Shown in pieces: positions 38,538 through 46,618 of a stretch of 64,000 nucleotides of DNA. The translations under genes and the position numbers were made by a program. The stretch spans positions 1-64,000 of the forward strand of contig JALEWQ010000044.1 in assembly GCA_022783305.1 (NCBI GenBank). Direction: 5' to 3'. Every line of letters begins with the position of its first letter. Positions within the stretch are counted from its first letter, which is position 1. This stretch comes from Trueperella sp. Its GTDB lineage: Bacteria > Actinomycetota > Actinomycetes > Actinomycetales > Actinomycetaceae. The notes beneath the pieces are model-generated. The model was given only the letters and a program-made list of their open reading frames with translations, made no database searches and was not told the DNA's origin.

Positions 38538-39170
38538 CTAGTTCGCTGCCGTCTCAGCTTGCTCGTCGGAGGCGGCATCCTGCTTGGCGCGGCGCGAATC
38601 GGCTCGACGAGCTGCGCGCTCCGCCTCACGCCTGCGGCGCTGGTCGGACTTTGCCTGCGACTTGCGGCGAATAGGAGCAAGCACCATCACCATGTTGCGA
38701 CCGTCGACGCGAGGGGCAGACTCCACGGTGGAGTTTTCCTCAGTGTCGTTCGCAATTCGCTGCATGAGGCGCACACCCATTTCCGGACGTAGCTGCTCGC
38801 GGCCCTTGAAACGAAGCTGGATCTTGACCTTGTCTCCTCCATCAAGGAATCTCTTGATGGCCGAGACCTTCGTGTCGTAATCGTGCGTATCGATCTTCAG
38901 GCTCAGGCGAATCTCCTTGAGTTGGGTATTGGCCTGATTACGGCGAGCTTCGCGCTTCTTCTGCGTAGCTTCGTACTTGAACTTGCCATAGTCCATCAGC
39001 TTGGCGACTGGCGGATTGGCATTGGGCGCCACCTCAACAAGATCGAGATTAGCTTCCTGGGCGAGGCGCAGGGCATCCTTGACGCGAACGACGCCGACCT
39101 GTTCACCGCCCGGCCCAACTAGGCGCACCTCGGAAACGGTAATTCGATCGTTGATTCTTGGCTCGTTGAT
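38538..39170 (-). CDS. infC: translation initiation factor IF-3, probable AUC start codon
   Basis: IF-3 of 210 residues: N-terminal domain ([19 protein letters not shown]...[10 protein letters not shown]) and C-terminal domain ([14 protein letters not shown]...[10 protein letters not shown]), plus a charged actinobacterial tail. The longest frame opens at a TTG (39200), but the only well-placed ribosome binding site, AGAGGA, lies 6 nt before an ATC codon (39168-39170), and homology starts at that codon. infC starts with AUU in E. coli, and rare starts of this kind let IF-3 control its own synthesis. Leader of ~155 nt upstream. Confidence 0.9.
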   Translation of the reverse strand: MNEPRINDRITVSEVRLVGPGGEQVGVVRVKDALRLAQEANLDLVEVAPNANPPVAKLMDYGKFKYEATQKKREARRNQANTQLKEIRLSLKIDTHDYDTKVSAIKRFLDGGDKVKIQLRFKGREQLRPEMGVRLMQRIANDTEENSTVESAPRVDGRNMVMVLAPIRRKSQAKSDQRRRREAERAARRADSRRAKQDAASDEQAETAAN

Positions 39171-39325
39171 GACGGTTCCTCTTCTTACTTCGACGTGCAA
39201 TGCGCACGGAGCATCCCGAGGAAAGAGGGGCGCGAGCCCGCCTTCACCAAAACCCGGCTCCCTTCATTCGGGAACTCAAGGTGGGATTTCTCCGCTTGCA
39301 TCCCGGCATTCGCCGGTGGTGGTCG
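39171..39325 (-). other. infC operon leader RNA
   Basis: About 155 transcribed nucleotides precede the infC start. They include the hairpin CCGGC-GAAT-GCCGG (near 39303-39316) and TTCCC...GGGA pairs. I cannot match it to a named ribosomal-protein leader family. Confidence 0.5.
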
Positions 39326-39331
39326 CCTAGA

Positions 39332-39360
39332 AGTGTATCAGCCGAGCCGCAAGGTCACCA
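39332..39360 (-). promoter_or_regulatory. infC-rpmI-rplT promoter
   Basis: An extended -10, TGA followed by TACACT (39332-39340), lies 17 nt from a weak -35 TGGTGA (39355-39360) on the minus strand. Start predicted near 39325. Confidence 0.6.
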
Positions 39361-39396
39361 TATTTGTGCCCGCCCAACGCCCGTGAGCTTGCCCAC

Positions 39397-40122
39397 CTAG
39401 GCCCCGGCGTAGAACGGCCTGATCTCCACGACGTCCAGGCGCGATTTGACGTATTCGTCGCTAGCCATCGCCGCGGCGACTCTGTTGGCGATGGTAACCA
39501 CCTTGTCTCGGTCCACGGGAGGGATGAGGTACAGCACGACGACGGCCGCCCCATTGGCTCCGGGCTGAATTCCGATCTTCTCCAGGCCGGGTAGATAGCC
39601 GTCAATGCCGAGCGTGATCCTCCGAACGATGAGCGGATCATCCCACGGCGCCACCCACGGAGTGGACGTGGCAAGCGCGGCGGTTGCGCTGCGCCCGAGC
39701 CAGGTCTGCTTCTTACCGGGATCCAGTACGAGCACGCCGTCGGCCCGTTGCAGGGCAGCCGCGGCCACCTTCGACACCTCGACCGGGACGGGACGGGCCC
39801 GATCGTTCCATTCCCGCAGCGCGCCCGCCGAGGAGAAGATCGCTAGCGCCCGGCGTCCGCCGGGAAAGTCCACCCGCACAAGGTCCTCGTCGCGACACTC
39901 TAGCGGGTCGGTGGGAGCAGGCTCGTGCGGCGCGAGCCCGCCGCCTGTCATGCCGGGGTGGGCGTGCGGCAGGACGGGTACTATCACGCGGCCAAGCGCG
40001 GCAACGATCGCCTCCACGCGGGCGTGCTCGGGCTGGGCGTAGGCCGCGGCGAGCTCGGGGGTGATCGAGCCGTCGTCGTCGGCGAAGGGATTGGGCTTGA
40101 GAATCCGAGTAAGGTCGGCCAT
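39397..40122 (-). CDS. SseB-family protein
   Basis: This 241-residue protein has two SseB-like domain halves: residues ~80-145 (RRALAIFSSAGALREWN...GVLVLDPG) and a C-terminal half ending in VVEIRPFYAG. It lies directly after priA with adjacent stop and start, at the end of the his operon. Actinobacteria often keep an SseB-like gene in this position. Biochemical function unknown; no catalytic motif seen. Confidence 0.8.
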   Translation of the reverse strand: MADLTRILKPNPFADDDGSITPELAAAYAQPEHARVEAIVAALGRVIVPVLPHAHPGMTGGGLAPHEPAPTDPLECRDEDLVRVDFPGGRRALAIFSSAGALREWNDRARPVPVEVSKVAAAALQRADGVLVLDPGKKQTWLGRSATAALATSTPWVAPWDDPLIVRRITLGIDGYLPGLEKIGIQPGANGAAVVVLYLIPPVDRDKVVTIANRVAAAMASDEYVKSRLDVVEIRPFYAGA

Positions 40123-40854
40123 CTAGCGCTCGCCCGCGATCTGCAGGGCCTGGGGCAGGGTGAAGGCGCCGGCGTAGAGCGCCTTGCCCACGATCGCGCC
40201 CTCCACGCCAAGCTCGGTCAGCTCGCGTAGCGCCCCGATGTCCTCCAGGCTCGATACCCCGCCGGAGGCGACGACCGGGCGGTCCGTTGCCTGACACACC
40301 TTGCGCAGCAACTCGAGGTTTGGACCCTCGAGCATGCCGTCACGGGTGACGTCGGTGACGACGTAGCGGGCGCAACCGTCGTCGTTGAGGCGGGCCAGGA
40401 CCTCCCACAGGTTGCCGCCATCTCGGGTCCAGCCGCGCGCCGAGAGCACGTCACCGCGCACGTCCAGCCCCACCGCGACCCGATCGCCGTACTCGGCGAT
40501 CGCGCGCCGCGTCCACTGCGGATCCTCCAGCGCCGCCGTACCGAGGTTGACGCGGGTGGCGCCCGCCTCGATGGCGCGAGCGAGCGAGACATCGTCACGG
40601 ATGCCTCCCGAGAGCTCGATCTTCACGTCCTGTTGCCCGGCCACGATCCGCGCCAGCAATTCGTGGTTCGAACCGCGCCCGAAGGCGGCGTCAAGGTCAA
40701 CAAGATGAATCCACTGCGCGCCCTGCTCGACGAAGAGGGCCACGGCCTCGGCCGGGTCTCCGTATTCCTGCTCGGTTCCGGCCTTGCCCTGGTTGAGGCG
40801 GACGGCTCTGCCGTTGACGACGTCGACGGCGGGAAGAAGTTCAAGTTCAGACAT
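40123..40854 (-). CDS. priA: phosphoribosyl isomerase PriA (HisA/TrpF bifunctional)
   Basis: This 243-residue TIM barrel has the HisA start [15 protein letters not shown] (first catalytic Asp near residue 10) and [14 protein letters not shown] (second Asp near 168-172). The RDG and [10 protein letters not shown] loops are the actinobacterial PriA type, which also does the TrpF reaction. Bifunctionality is inferred from family; whether the genome has a separate trpF cannot be seen here. It overlaps hisH by 8 nt. Confidence 0.93.
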   Translation of the reverse strand: MSELELLPAVDVVNGRAVRLNQGKAGTEQEYGDPAEAVALFVEQGAQWIHLVDLDAAFGRGSNHELLARIVAGQQDVKIELSGGIRDDVSLARAIEAGATRVNLGTAALEDPQWTRRAIAEYGDRVAVGLDVRGDVLSARGWTRDGGNLWEVLARLNDDGCARYVVTDVTRDGMLEGPNLELLRKVCQATDRPVVASGGVSSLEDIGALRELTELGVEGAIVGKALYAGAFTLPQALQIAGER

Positions 40855-41482
40855 GGCTGCCTTTCACGGTATCGAGCCAGTTGCACAGGAGGCGCAACCC
40901 GGCGTCGGCGGACTTTTCGGGATGGAATTGGGTGGCTGTCAGCGGCCCGTTCTCGACTGCGGCGACGAAACGCGCGCCGTGCTCTGCGAACGTGACGAGC
41001 GGCGGGGCGAAGCGCCCGCCCGCGAGCTCTGCGGCCGGGTCCGACATGACCGCGTAGGAATGGACAAAGTAGAAGCGCTCGTTCTCGATTCCCCGGAAGA
41101 GGGCCGAGCCTGCCGGCACGTCCACGGCCGACCAGCCCATGTGCGGGACGATTGGCGCCGGGAGCAGGTCGACGCTTCCGGGCCACTGCCCGAGTCCCAC
41201 GGCACCACCGTGTTCGGTGGAGCGGTCGAACATGATCTGCAGCCCCACGCAGATGCCGAGGACTGCACGCCCGCCGGCGAGCCTGTGACCGATGATACGA
41301 TCGGCGCCCACCGCCCTGACCGTGTCCATGACGGCGGCCATCGCGCCGACGCCTGGCACCACGAGGCCGTCGGCGGCCTCGAGCCTCGCCGGATCGGTGG
41401 TTAGTTCCACCCGTGCACCGACCTTCTCCAGGGCTCGCACCACCGAACGCACGTTGCCGCCCGTGTCTAGAACCGCGATCAT
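40847..41482 (-). CDS. hisH: imidazole glycerol phosphate synthase, glutaminase subunit
   Basis: This 211-residue class I glutamine amidotransferase has the nucleophile elbow [10 protein letters not shown] (Cys near residue 78) and the FHPEKS His/Glu (near 190). It hydrolyses glutamine and channels ammonia to HisF. It overlaps the upstream unknown gene by 4 nt and priA by 8 nt. hisF is not in the window, although HisH requires it. Confidence 0.95.
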   Translation of the reverse strand: MIAVLDTGGNVRSVVRALEKVGARVELTTDPARLEAADGLVVPGVGAMAAVMDTVRAVGADRIIGHRLAGGRAVLGICVGLQIMFDRSTEHGGAVGLGQWPGSVDLLPAPIVPHMGWSAVDVPAGSALFRGIENERFYFVHSYAVMSDPAAELAGGRFAPPLVTFAEHGARFVAAVENGPLTATQFHPEKSADAGLRLLCNWLDTVKGSHV

Positions 41483-42045
41483 CGTGTGCCCTCGCCGTCG
41501 CTCGCCTCGCCACCCGAGGCCTCGTCCGCGGAGTTGTTACCGCCGCCGAGGATACGTTCGACGTCGGACAGGCTGAGATCCATCGAAGAGATCGCCTCCC
41601 CCACGGCTCCGTTGATCACGAGGTCTTCCACCTTCGGATCGAGGGTGTTAAGCAGGATACCCGCTTGAACCTCCTCGCCGCGCAATCCGCCAAGGTAGCG
41701 AACGCCGGTCACCATGCCGGACAGGCCGGACTCGGAGCCGACGTCGTCGCCCAGCTCGGCCGTCAGCAGCACGACGCCGTAGGAAGACAGCGCCGACAGC
41801 GGGCCGGCGAGGTTGTCCGGGTCATCCGCAGGGTTTGCCGGCTCGTCCTGCGCCGGCTCGGGTTCACCGCCGAGTAGCTCGGCGATGTCCCAGTCGGTGA
41901 AGGTCGGCGCGGCGACGTCGTGGACCACGCACACGCCGGACTTCGTGGCGACCACCTTGGCTTCCAGGCCGCGCAGGCGTAGCACGCCGGCCACGAGCTC
42001 GGGCTGGCTGAATGGGGTCAGGACAACGAATCGACGCGAACTCAC
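41479..42045 (-). CDS. conserved-looking hypothetical protein inside his operon
   Basis: This 188-residue protein is of no family I recognise. Residues 1-60 are a compact start ([31 protein letters not shown]...). An acidic Pro-rich linker ([18 protein letters not shown]) follows, and a second ordered part (~85-165) ends in a Ser/Glu/Gly tail. No signal peptide or membrane segment. It is coupled by 4-nt overlaps to hisB and hisH, so it is co-translated with the pathway and is unlikely to be spurious. Confidence 0.78.
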   Translation of the reverse strand: MSSRRFVVLTPFSQPELVAGVLRLRGLEAKVVATKSGVCVVHDVAAPTFTDWDIAELLGGEPEPAQDEPANPADDPDNLAGPLSALSSYGVVLLTAELGDDVGSESGLSGMVTGVRYLGGLRGEEVQAGILLNTLDPKVEDLVINGAVGEAISSMDLSLSDVERILGGGNNSADEASGGEASDGEGTR

Positions 42046-42641
42046 AGCGCCCCCTTGGTTGAGGGCACGCCGGTGACGCGCGAGTCAGGTTCGACGGCGG
42101 CGCGCAGCGCCCGGGCGAGCGCCTTAAACTGGGCCTCCACGATGTGGTGAGGATCGCGGCCGTAGAGTAGTTCGACATGCAGGCAGATGCCGGCATTCAT
42201 CGCGAAGGACTCGAAGACGTGGCGGGTCATCGATCCGGTGAAGTGGCCGCCAATGAGGTGATATTCCTGGCCGGCGGGCTCGCCGCGGTGGACAACGTAG
42301 GGCCGGCCCGACACGTCAACGACCGCGCGGGCGAGGGCCTCGTCGAGCGGGACCACGGCGTCGCCGAAGCGGGCGATCCCGCGTTTGTCCCCGAGCGCCT
42401 GGCGCAGCGCCTGGCCGAGGCAGATCGCGGTGTCCTCCACGGTGTGGTGCACGTCGACCTCGGTATCGCCGCGGGCTTCGACGGTGATGTCGATGAGTGA
42501 GTGCTTGGACAGTGCGGTGAGCATGTGGTCGTAGAACGGCACGCCCGTGTCGATGTGGGACGTGCCGGCCCCGTCCAGGTTGATCTCCACCCGGATCGAC
42601 GATTCCGAGGTGGTGCGCTCCACCTTTGCTACGCGCATCAT
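42042..42641 (-). CDS. hisB: imidazoleglycerol-phosphate dehydratase
   Basis: Mn-dependent dehydratase of 199 residues. It has the paired metal-binding motifs DHHxxED-like [12 protein letters not shown] (near residue 65) and ALHHIVE-type [11 protein letters not shown] (near 165), and [17 protein letters not shown] lies 4 nt before the first of two adjacent ATGs (42641), which overlaps the hisC stop. Monofunctional, without the phosphatase domain seen in enterobacteria. Confidence 0.96.
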   Translation of the reverse strand: MMRVAKVERTTSESSIRVEINLDGAGTSHIDTGVPFYDHMLTALSKHSLIDITVEARGDTEVDVHHTVEDTAICLGQALRQALGDKRGIARFGDAVVPLDEALARAVVDVSGRPYVVHRGEPAGQEYHLIGGHFTGSMTRHVFESFAMNAGICLHVELLYGRDPHHIVEAQFKALARALRAAVEPDSRVTGVPSTKGAL

Positions 42642-43735
42642 CGTGCCTCCTTCAGTGCGTTGATAAAAGCCGTGTTTTCCTCCGGGCGTCCGATCGTCAC
42701 GCGCAGCCAGCCCTTGGGGCCAACCTCGCGGATGAGCACGCCCCGGTCCACGAGGCGTTGCCACACGGCGTGCCGGTCTTCAAAGGTACCAAACATGACG
42801 AAGTTCGCGTCCGAGTCCGCCACGCGCAGGCCCATGTCGCGAAGCTCATCGGCGAGCCGATCGCGGTCTGCCCGGATCTGGCCCACCTGTTCCATGAGCG
42901 AGTCGCGGTGGGCCAGCGCCGCCCGCGCCGCTGCCTGGCTGACGGCCGACAGGTGGTAGGGCAGGCGAACGATCCGCACCATATCTACGACCTGCCTGCT
43001 GGCAGCCATGTAGCCCAAGCGCAGGCCGGCGGCCCCGAAGGCCTTCGACATTGTCCGGGTGACCACCAGGTTCGGGTACTGCTCCAGAAGCTCGAGGGCG
43101 CTGGCCACCCCGTCGCGCCGGAACTCCCCGTATGCCTCGTCCACGACGACGACGCTGGCCGCCCCGTCCGGGCCCGAGTCGGTGCTCGCATCGAGGATCG
43201 CGCGCAGGTCGGCTCGGTCTAGGGCCGTGCCCGTGGGGTTGTTGGGTGAGGCGAGGAGGATAACGGCGGGGCGGTGGGCAGCCAGCTCGGCGGGCACCGC
43301 GGCGATATCGATCTCGAAGTCTGGCCCGCGATCGACCGCGACGAAGCGGCCGTAGACGTTGCGGGTGTACTCGGGGTACATCGAGTAGGAGGGCGTGAAG
43401 GTCAGCACCGCCCGGCCCGGGCCGGCAAAGGCTGTCAGCAGCTGAGCCATGACTTCGTTCGAGCCGTTCGCCGCCCACACCTGCGCCGGCGCCAGCCGCA
43501 CGCCCGACTCGGCCGCCAGGTAGTCGGCCAGGTCCGCGCGAAGGGCAAGCGCCTCGCGGTCCGGGTAGCGGTTCAGGCCCGCGGCGGCCTCGGCCACGCG
43601 CGCGGCGATCTCCGCCACGACGTCGGGGGCCGGCGGGTAGGGGTTCTCGTTGGTGTTGAGCACCACCGGCAGGTCCATCTGTGGGGCGCCGTAGGGCTCC
43701 TCCCCCACGAACTCCGGGCGAAGCGGGAGCCTCAT
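42638..43735 (-). CDS. hisC: histidinol-phosphate aminotransferase
   Basis: PLP-dependent class I/II aminotransferase of 365 residues. Markers: NENPYPP near residue 28, substrate/PLP motif ANGSNEVM near 88, [12 protein letters not shown] near 160, VVDEAYGEF near 195 and the Schiff-base lysine in [15 protein letters not shown] near 233. It overlaps hisD and hisB by 4 nt each (ATGA). Normal length. Confidence 0.96.
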   Translation of the reverse strand: MRLPLRPEFVGEEPYGAPQMDLPVVLNTNENPYPPAPDVVAEIAARVAEAAAGLNRYPDREALALRADLADYLAAESGVRLAPAQVWAANGSNEVMAQLLTAFAGPGRAVLTFTPSYSMYPEYTRNVYGRFVAVDRGPDFEIDIAAVPAELAAHRPAVILLASPNNPTGTALDRADLRAILDASTDSGPDGAASVVVVDEAYGEFRRDGVASALELLEQYPNLVVTRTMSKAFGAAGLRLGYMAASRQVVDMVRIVRLPYHLSAVSQAAARAALAHRDSLMEQVGQIRADRDRLADELRDMGLRVADSDANFVMFGTFEDRHAVWQRLVDRGVLIREVGPKGWLRVTIGRPEENTAFINALKEAR

Positions 43736-45057
43736 GACAGCCTCGCCTTCAGGGCATCCGCGTGGGCGGGAAGGTCCTCATCGAGAGCGAGCACGGTCAG
43801 CGGTTCGGCCATGGACGCCATCGCCGCACGCTCGTACTCGATCTCCTGCACGGGTTTGATGTAGGCGAACACGTTGAGCCCCGCGGCGAAGCGGGCCGTG
43901 CCGCCGGTGGGCAACACGTGGTTGGAGCCCGCCATGTAATCCCCGAGCGGCACAGGCGAGTACGGGCCCACGAAGATCGCACCGGCGTTCCGGATCTGGG
44001 CCGCCACGTCGCGGGCGTGAGCGGTGTGAATCTCGAGGTGCTCTGCGCCGTAGGCGTTGGCCACACGCACGGCTCCTTCGATGTCGTCCACGAGCACAAT
44101 CCCTGATTGGGGTCCGCGTAGCGCGATATCGACACGGCCGGCGTGCTTGGTTGCGGCGGCTAGACCCGCCAGTTCGGCCTCGCACGCATCGGCGAAGTCT
44201 TCGGAGTCGGTGATGAGCACGGAGGCGGCCGCCGGGTCGTGCTCAGCCTGGGAGAGGAGGTCGGCGGCGACGTAGCGCGGGTTCGCCTCGGCGTCGGCGA
44301 TGACCGCAATCTCGGTGGTTCCGGCCTCGGCGTCGATGCCGACGACCCCGTGGACGGCGCGCTTAGCAGCGGCCACGAAGATGTTACCGGGCCCGGTGAC
44401 GACGTCGACCGGCTCGCACAGCACCTCCCCGTCGGCCGGCTCGGAGCCTTTCGCGCCGTAGGCGAACATCGCAATCGCCTGGGCGCCGCCAACCGCGTAT
44501 ACCTCGGTGATCCCGAGCAACTTGCAAGCGGCAAGGATCGTGGGGTGGGGCAGGCCACCGAATTCCTTTTGCGGCGGCGAGGCAAGCGCGATGTGGGAGA
44601 CGCCGGCCACCTGGGCGGCCACGGCGTTGTGGATGACGGAGGAGGGGTAGACGGCCAACCCGCCGGGCACGTACAGTCCCACGCGCTCAACGGGGATCCA
44701 CCGTTGGCGCACGACCCCGCCGGGCACGATCGTGGTCTGTGCCGGGGTGGGCAGCTGGGCGCGGTGACCGGCGCGATTGTGCTCGATCGATAGCTCGAGG
44801 GCATGGCGCAACTCGGGGGCTAGGCCCGCCTCGGCGTCGTCGATCGCCTCCTGCGGCACGCGCAGGAACTGCGGGCGCACGCCGTCGAAACGCTCGGCAA
44901 GGTCGCGCAGGGCGGCCGCTCCCTCGCAGCGGACCCGCTCGATGATCGGGCGCACGGCCTCCAGTGCGGTGTCGATATCCACGCTCGCCCGCGGTAGGCT
45001 CGTCGCCAGCTCCGCCCGCGTGAGGCTGCGCCCACGAAAATCAAGTCGTTGTAGCAT
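43732..45057 (-). CDS. hisD: histidinol dehydrogenase
   Basis: Zn-dependent enzyme of 441 residues doing the last two oxidations to histidine. It has the family regions GGLAVYPSSVIHNAVAAQVAGV (near residue 130), GPGNIFVAAAKRAVHGVVGIDAEAGTTE (near 220) and a C-terminal MAGSNHVLPTGGTARF with metal-binding His. First gene of the his operon; a TACACT box lies exactly 6 nt before the ATG with no ribosome binding site, so it is probably leaderless. hisG is not adjacent. Confidence 0.96.
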   Translation of the reverse strand: MLQRLDFRGRSLTRAELATSLPRASVDIDTALEAVRPIIERVRCEGAAALRDLAERFDGVRPQFLRVPQEAIDDAEAGLAPELRHALELSIEHNRAGHRAQLPTPAQTTIVPGGVVRQRWIPVERVGLYVPGGLAVYPSSVIHNAVAAQVAGVSHIALASPPQKEFGGLPHPTILAACKLLGITEVYAVGGAQAIAMFAYGAKGSEPADGEVLCEPVDVVTGPGNIFVAAAKRAVHGVVGIDAEAGTTEIAVIADAEANPRYVAADLLSQAEHDPAAASVLITDSEDFADACEAELAGLAAATKHAGRVDIALRGPQSGIVLVDDIEGAVRVANAYGAEHLEIHTAHARDVAAQIRNAGAIFVGPYSPVPLGDYMAGSNHVLPTGGTARFAAGLNVFAYIKPVQEIEYERAAMASMAEPLTVLALDEDLPAHADALKARLS

Positions 45058-45085
45058 GCGGCCAGTGTACGCCGCGAGCGCGGCG
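45055..45085 (-). promoter_or_regulatory. hisD: hisD promoter: leaderless -10 plus palindrome
   Basis: TACACT (45064-45069) ends 6 nt before the ATG. Immediately upstream, CGCCGCG-AG-CGCGGCG (45070-45085) is a perfect 7-bp inverted repeat in the place of the -10/-35 spacer. No clear -35 is seen. Confidence 0.55.
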
Positions 45086-45134
45086 AACGCCCGGGGCGCC
45101 CACCTAGCGGGAGCGCTTCACGCGCACGGTAACG

Positions 45135-45854
45135 TCAGTCCCCCGCCACGGCATCCTTCGCGGCGCCGAAGCGGCGCTCGCGCCCGGCGAACACCTCCAG
45201 GCACCGGTGCAGCGATGCCCGATCGAAGTCCGGCCACGGCTCGGCCACGAACATCATCTCCGCATACGGGGACTCCCACATGAGGAAGTTGGAGGTGCGC
45301 TGCTCGCCGCCGGTGCGGATAAAAAGATCCACGTCGGGTAGGTCGGGTTGGTACATGTAACGCCCGAGTAGCTCCGTGGTGACCTGGTGGGGGTCGACAA
45401 GCCCGCGCCTCACGTCGTAGGCCAGATCCATTGCGGCGTCGGCGATCTCGTTACGCCCACCATAGTTGCAACAAAAGTTCAAGGTCATGGTCTCGCACTC
45501 GGCGGTGTAACGCTCGGCGGCCTGGAGCTCGTTGATGACCGAGCGCCACAGTCGCGGCTGGCGGCCCGACCACACCACTTTCACACCCCATGAGCGTAGC
45601 TCCTCGCGGCGGCGGCGGATCACGTCGCGCGAGTAGTTCATGAGGAAGGCGATCTCGCGTGGGGAGCGGCGCCAGTTTTCGGTGGAGAAGGCGTAGACGG
45701 AAAGCACCTTGACGCCCTCCTCGATCGCGCCGGAGATGACGTCCATGAGCGCGTCCTCGCCCGCACGGTGGCCCTCCGTGCGCGGTAGCCCGCGCGCGTT
45801 AGCCCAGCGTCCGTTGCCGTCCATGACGATCGCCACGTGGCGTGCCTCAGCCAT
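45135..45854 (-). CDS. uppS: isoprenyl transferase (undecaprenyl pyrophosphate synthase family)
   Basis: Cis-prenyltransferase of 239 residues that makes long polyprenyl diphosphate for cell-wall lipid carriers. The pyrophosphate-binding motif IVMDGNGRWA (residues 9-18, catalytic Asp) opens the protein, followed by HRAG, FSTENW near 57 and the C-terminal RTGGEQRTSNFLMWESPYAE near 188. It overlaps recO by 8 nt. Chain length is not predictable with certainty. Confidence 0.95.
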   Translation of the reverse strand: MAEARHVAIVMDGNGRWANARGLPRTEGHRAGEDALMDVISGAIEEGVKVLSVYAFSTENWRRSPREIAFLMNYSRDVIRRRREELRSWGVKVVWSGRQPRLWRSVINELQAAERYTAECETMTLNFCCNYGGRNEIADAAMDLAYDVRRGLVDPHQVTTELLGRYMYQPDLPDVDLFIRTGGEQRTSNFLMWESPYAEMMFVAEPWPDFDRASLHRCLEVFAGRERRFGAAKDAVAGD

Positions 45855-46587
45855 GGCCTCCCCCTTCCGCGCTCACCAGCGCGAGCGACTTCACCTTCGA
45901 TTCCAGCTGCCACTGTACGAACGCCCCGATGAGCGGCGCGGCTTGACGACGCGCGGCCGGGATTGACGCGTCCGCGATCGCCCAGTCCCCCACGCTCAGC
46001 GCGCCGATGAGCTGCCAGGCCTCCACCGACGGGATCGTGGAGCCGGCCGGTCGGCAGTCGTTGCACACCGCCCCGCCGCTCTGGACGTGGAAGGCCTCGT
46101 GCGGGCCGGGCGTGCCGCACTTGGCGCATTCGAAGACCGCCAGCTCCCAGCCCGACAGTGCCATGGCGCGCAACATGTAGGAGTTAAGCACCAGCGAGGG
46201 GATGTGTGCGCGGGTCGCGAGCGCGTGTAGCGCCCCGTGGAGGAGGGCGAACTGCGCCGGATCCGGGTCCTCGCCGGTGAGCCGGTCGGCCAGCTCGAGC
46301 ATGGCCGAGGCACACGTGTAGGAGTCGTAGTCCTCAACCAGCGTGCGCCCATACTGATTGCGGGATTCGACCTGGGTGATCGTGTCGAGGGTGCGGCCTC
46401 GGTAGAGTTGGACGTCGACCATAGAGAAGGGCTCCACGCGCGCGCCGAAGCGGGACTTGGTGCGTCGCACGCCCTTGGCTACCGCCCGCACTTTACCGTT
46501 GTGGCGCGAGAGCATCGTGATGATGCGATCGGCTTCGCCCAGATCGTGGCAGCGCAGCACGATCGCATCGTCACGGTAGGTCTTCAT
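45847..46587 (-). CDS. recO: DNA repair protein RecO
   Basis: RecFOR-pathway protein of 246 residues that helps load RecA on gaps. An N-terminal OB fold (MKTYRDDAIVLRCHDLGEADRIITMLSRHNGKV) and a C-terminal zinc-finger region (CAKCG near residue 138, CNDC near 160) are present. A consensus -10 TATAAT ends 7 nt before the ATG, and no purine-rich site is present at the right distance, so translation is probably leaderless. An ATG 9 nt upstream overlaps the -10 box and is rejected. Confidence 0.94.
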   Translation of the reverse strand: MKTYRDDAIVLRCHDLGEADRIITMLSRHNGKVRAVAKGVRRTKSRFGARVEPFSMVDVQLYRGRTLDTITQVESRNQYGRTLVEDYDSYTCASAMLELADRLTGEDPDPAQFALLHGALHALATRAHIPSLVLNSYMLRAMALSGWELAVFECAKCGTPGPHEAFHVQSGGAVCNDCRPAGSTIPSVEAWQLIGALSVGDWAIADASIPAARRQAAPLIGAFVQWQLESKVKSLALVSAEGGGHG

Positions 46588-46600
46588 GAGCCCCATTATA
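46585..46600 (-). promoter_or_regulatory. recO: recO -10 box, leaderless start
   Basis: A perfect TATAAT (46595-46600) ends 7 nt before the recO ATG at 46587. No convincing -35 at 16-18 nt. It lies between leuA stop (46619) and recO. Confidence 0.65.
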
Positions 46601-46618
46601 GGGCCGCGGCGGGTGAAG

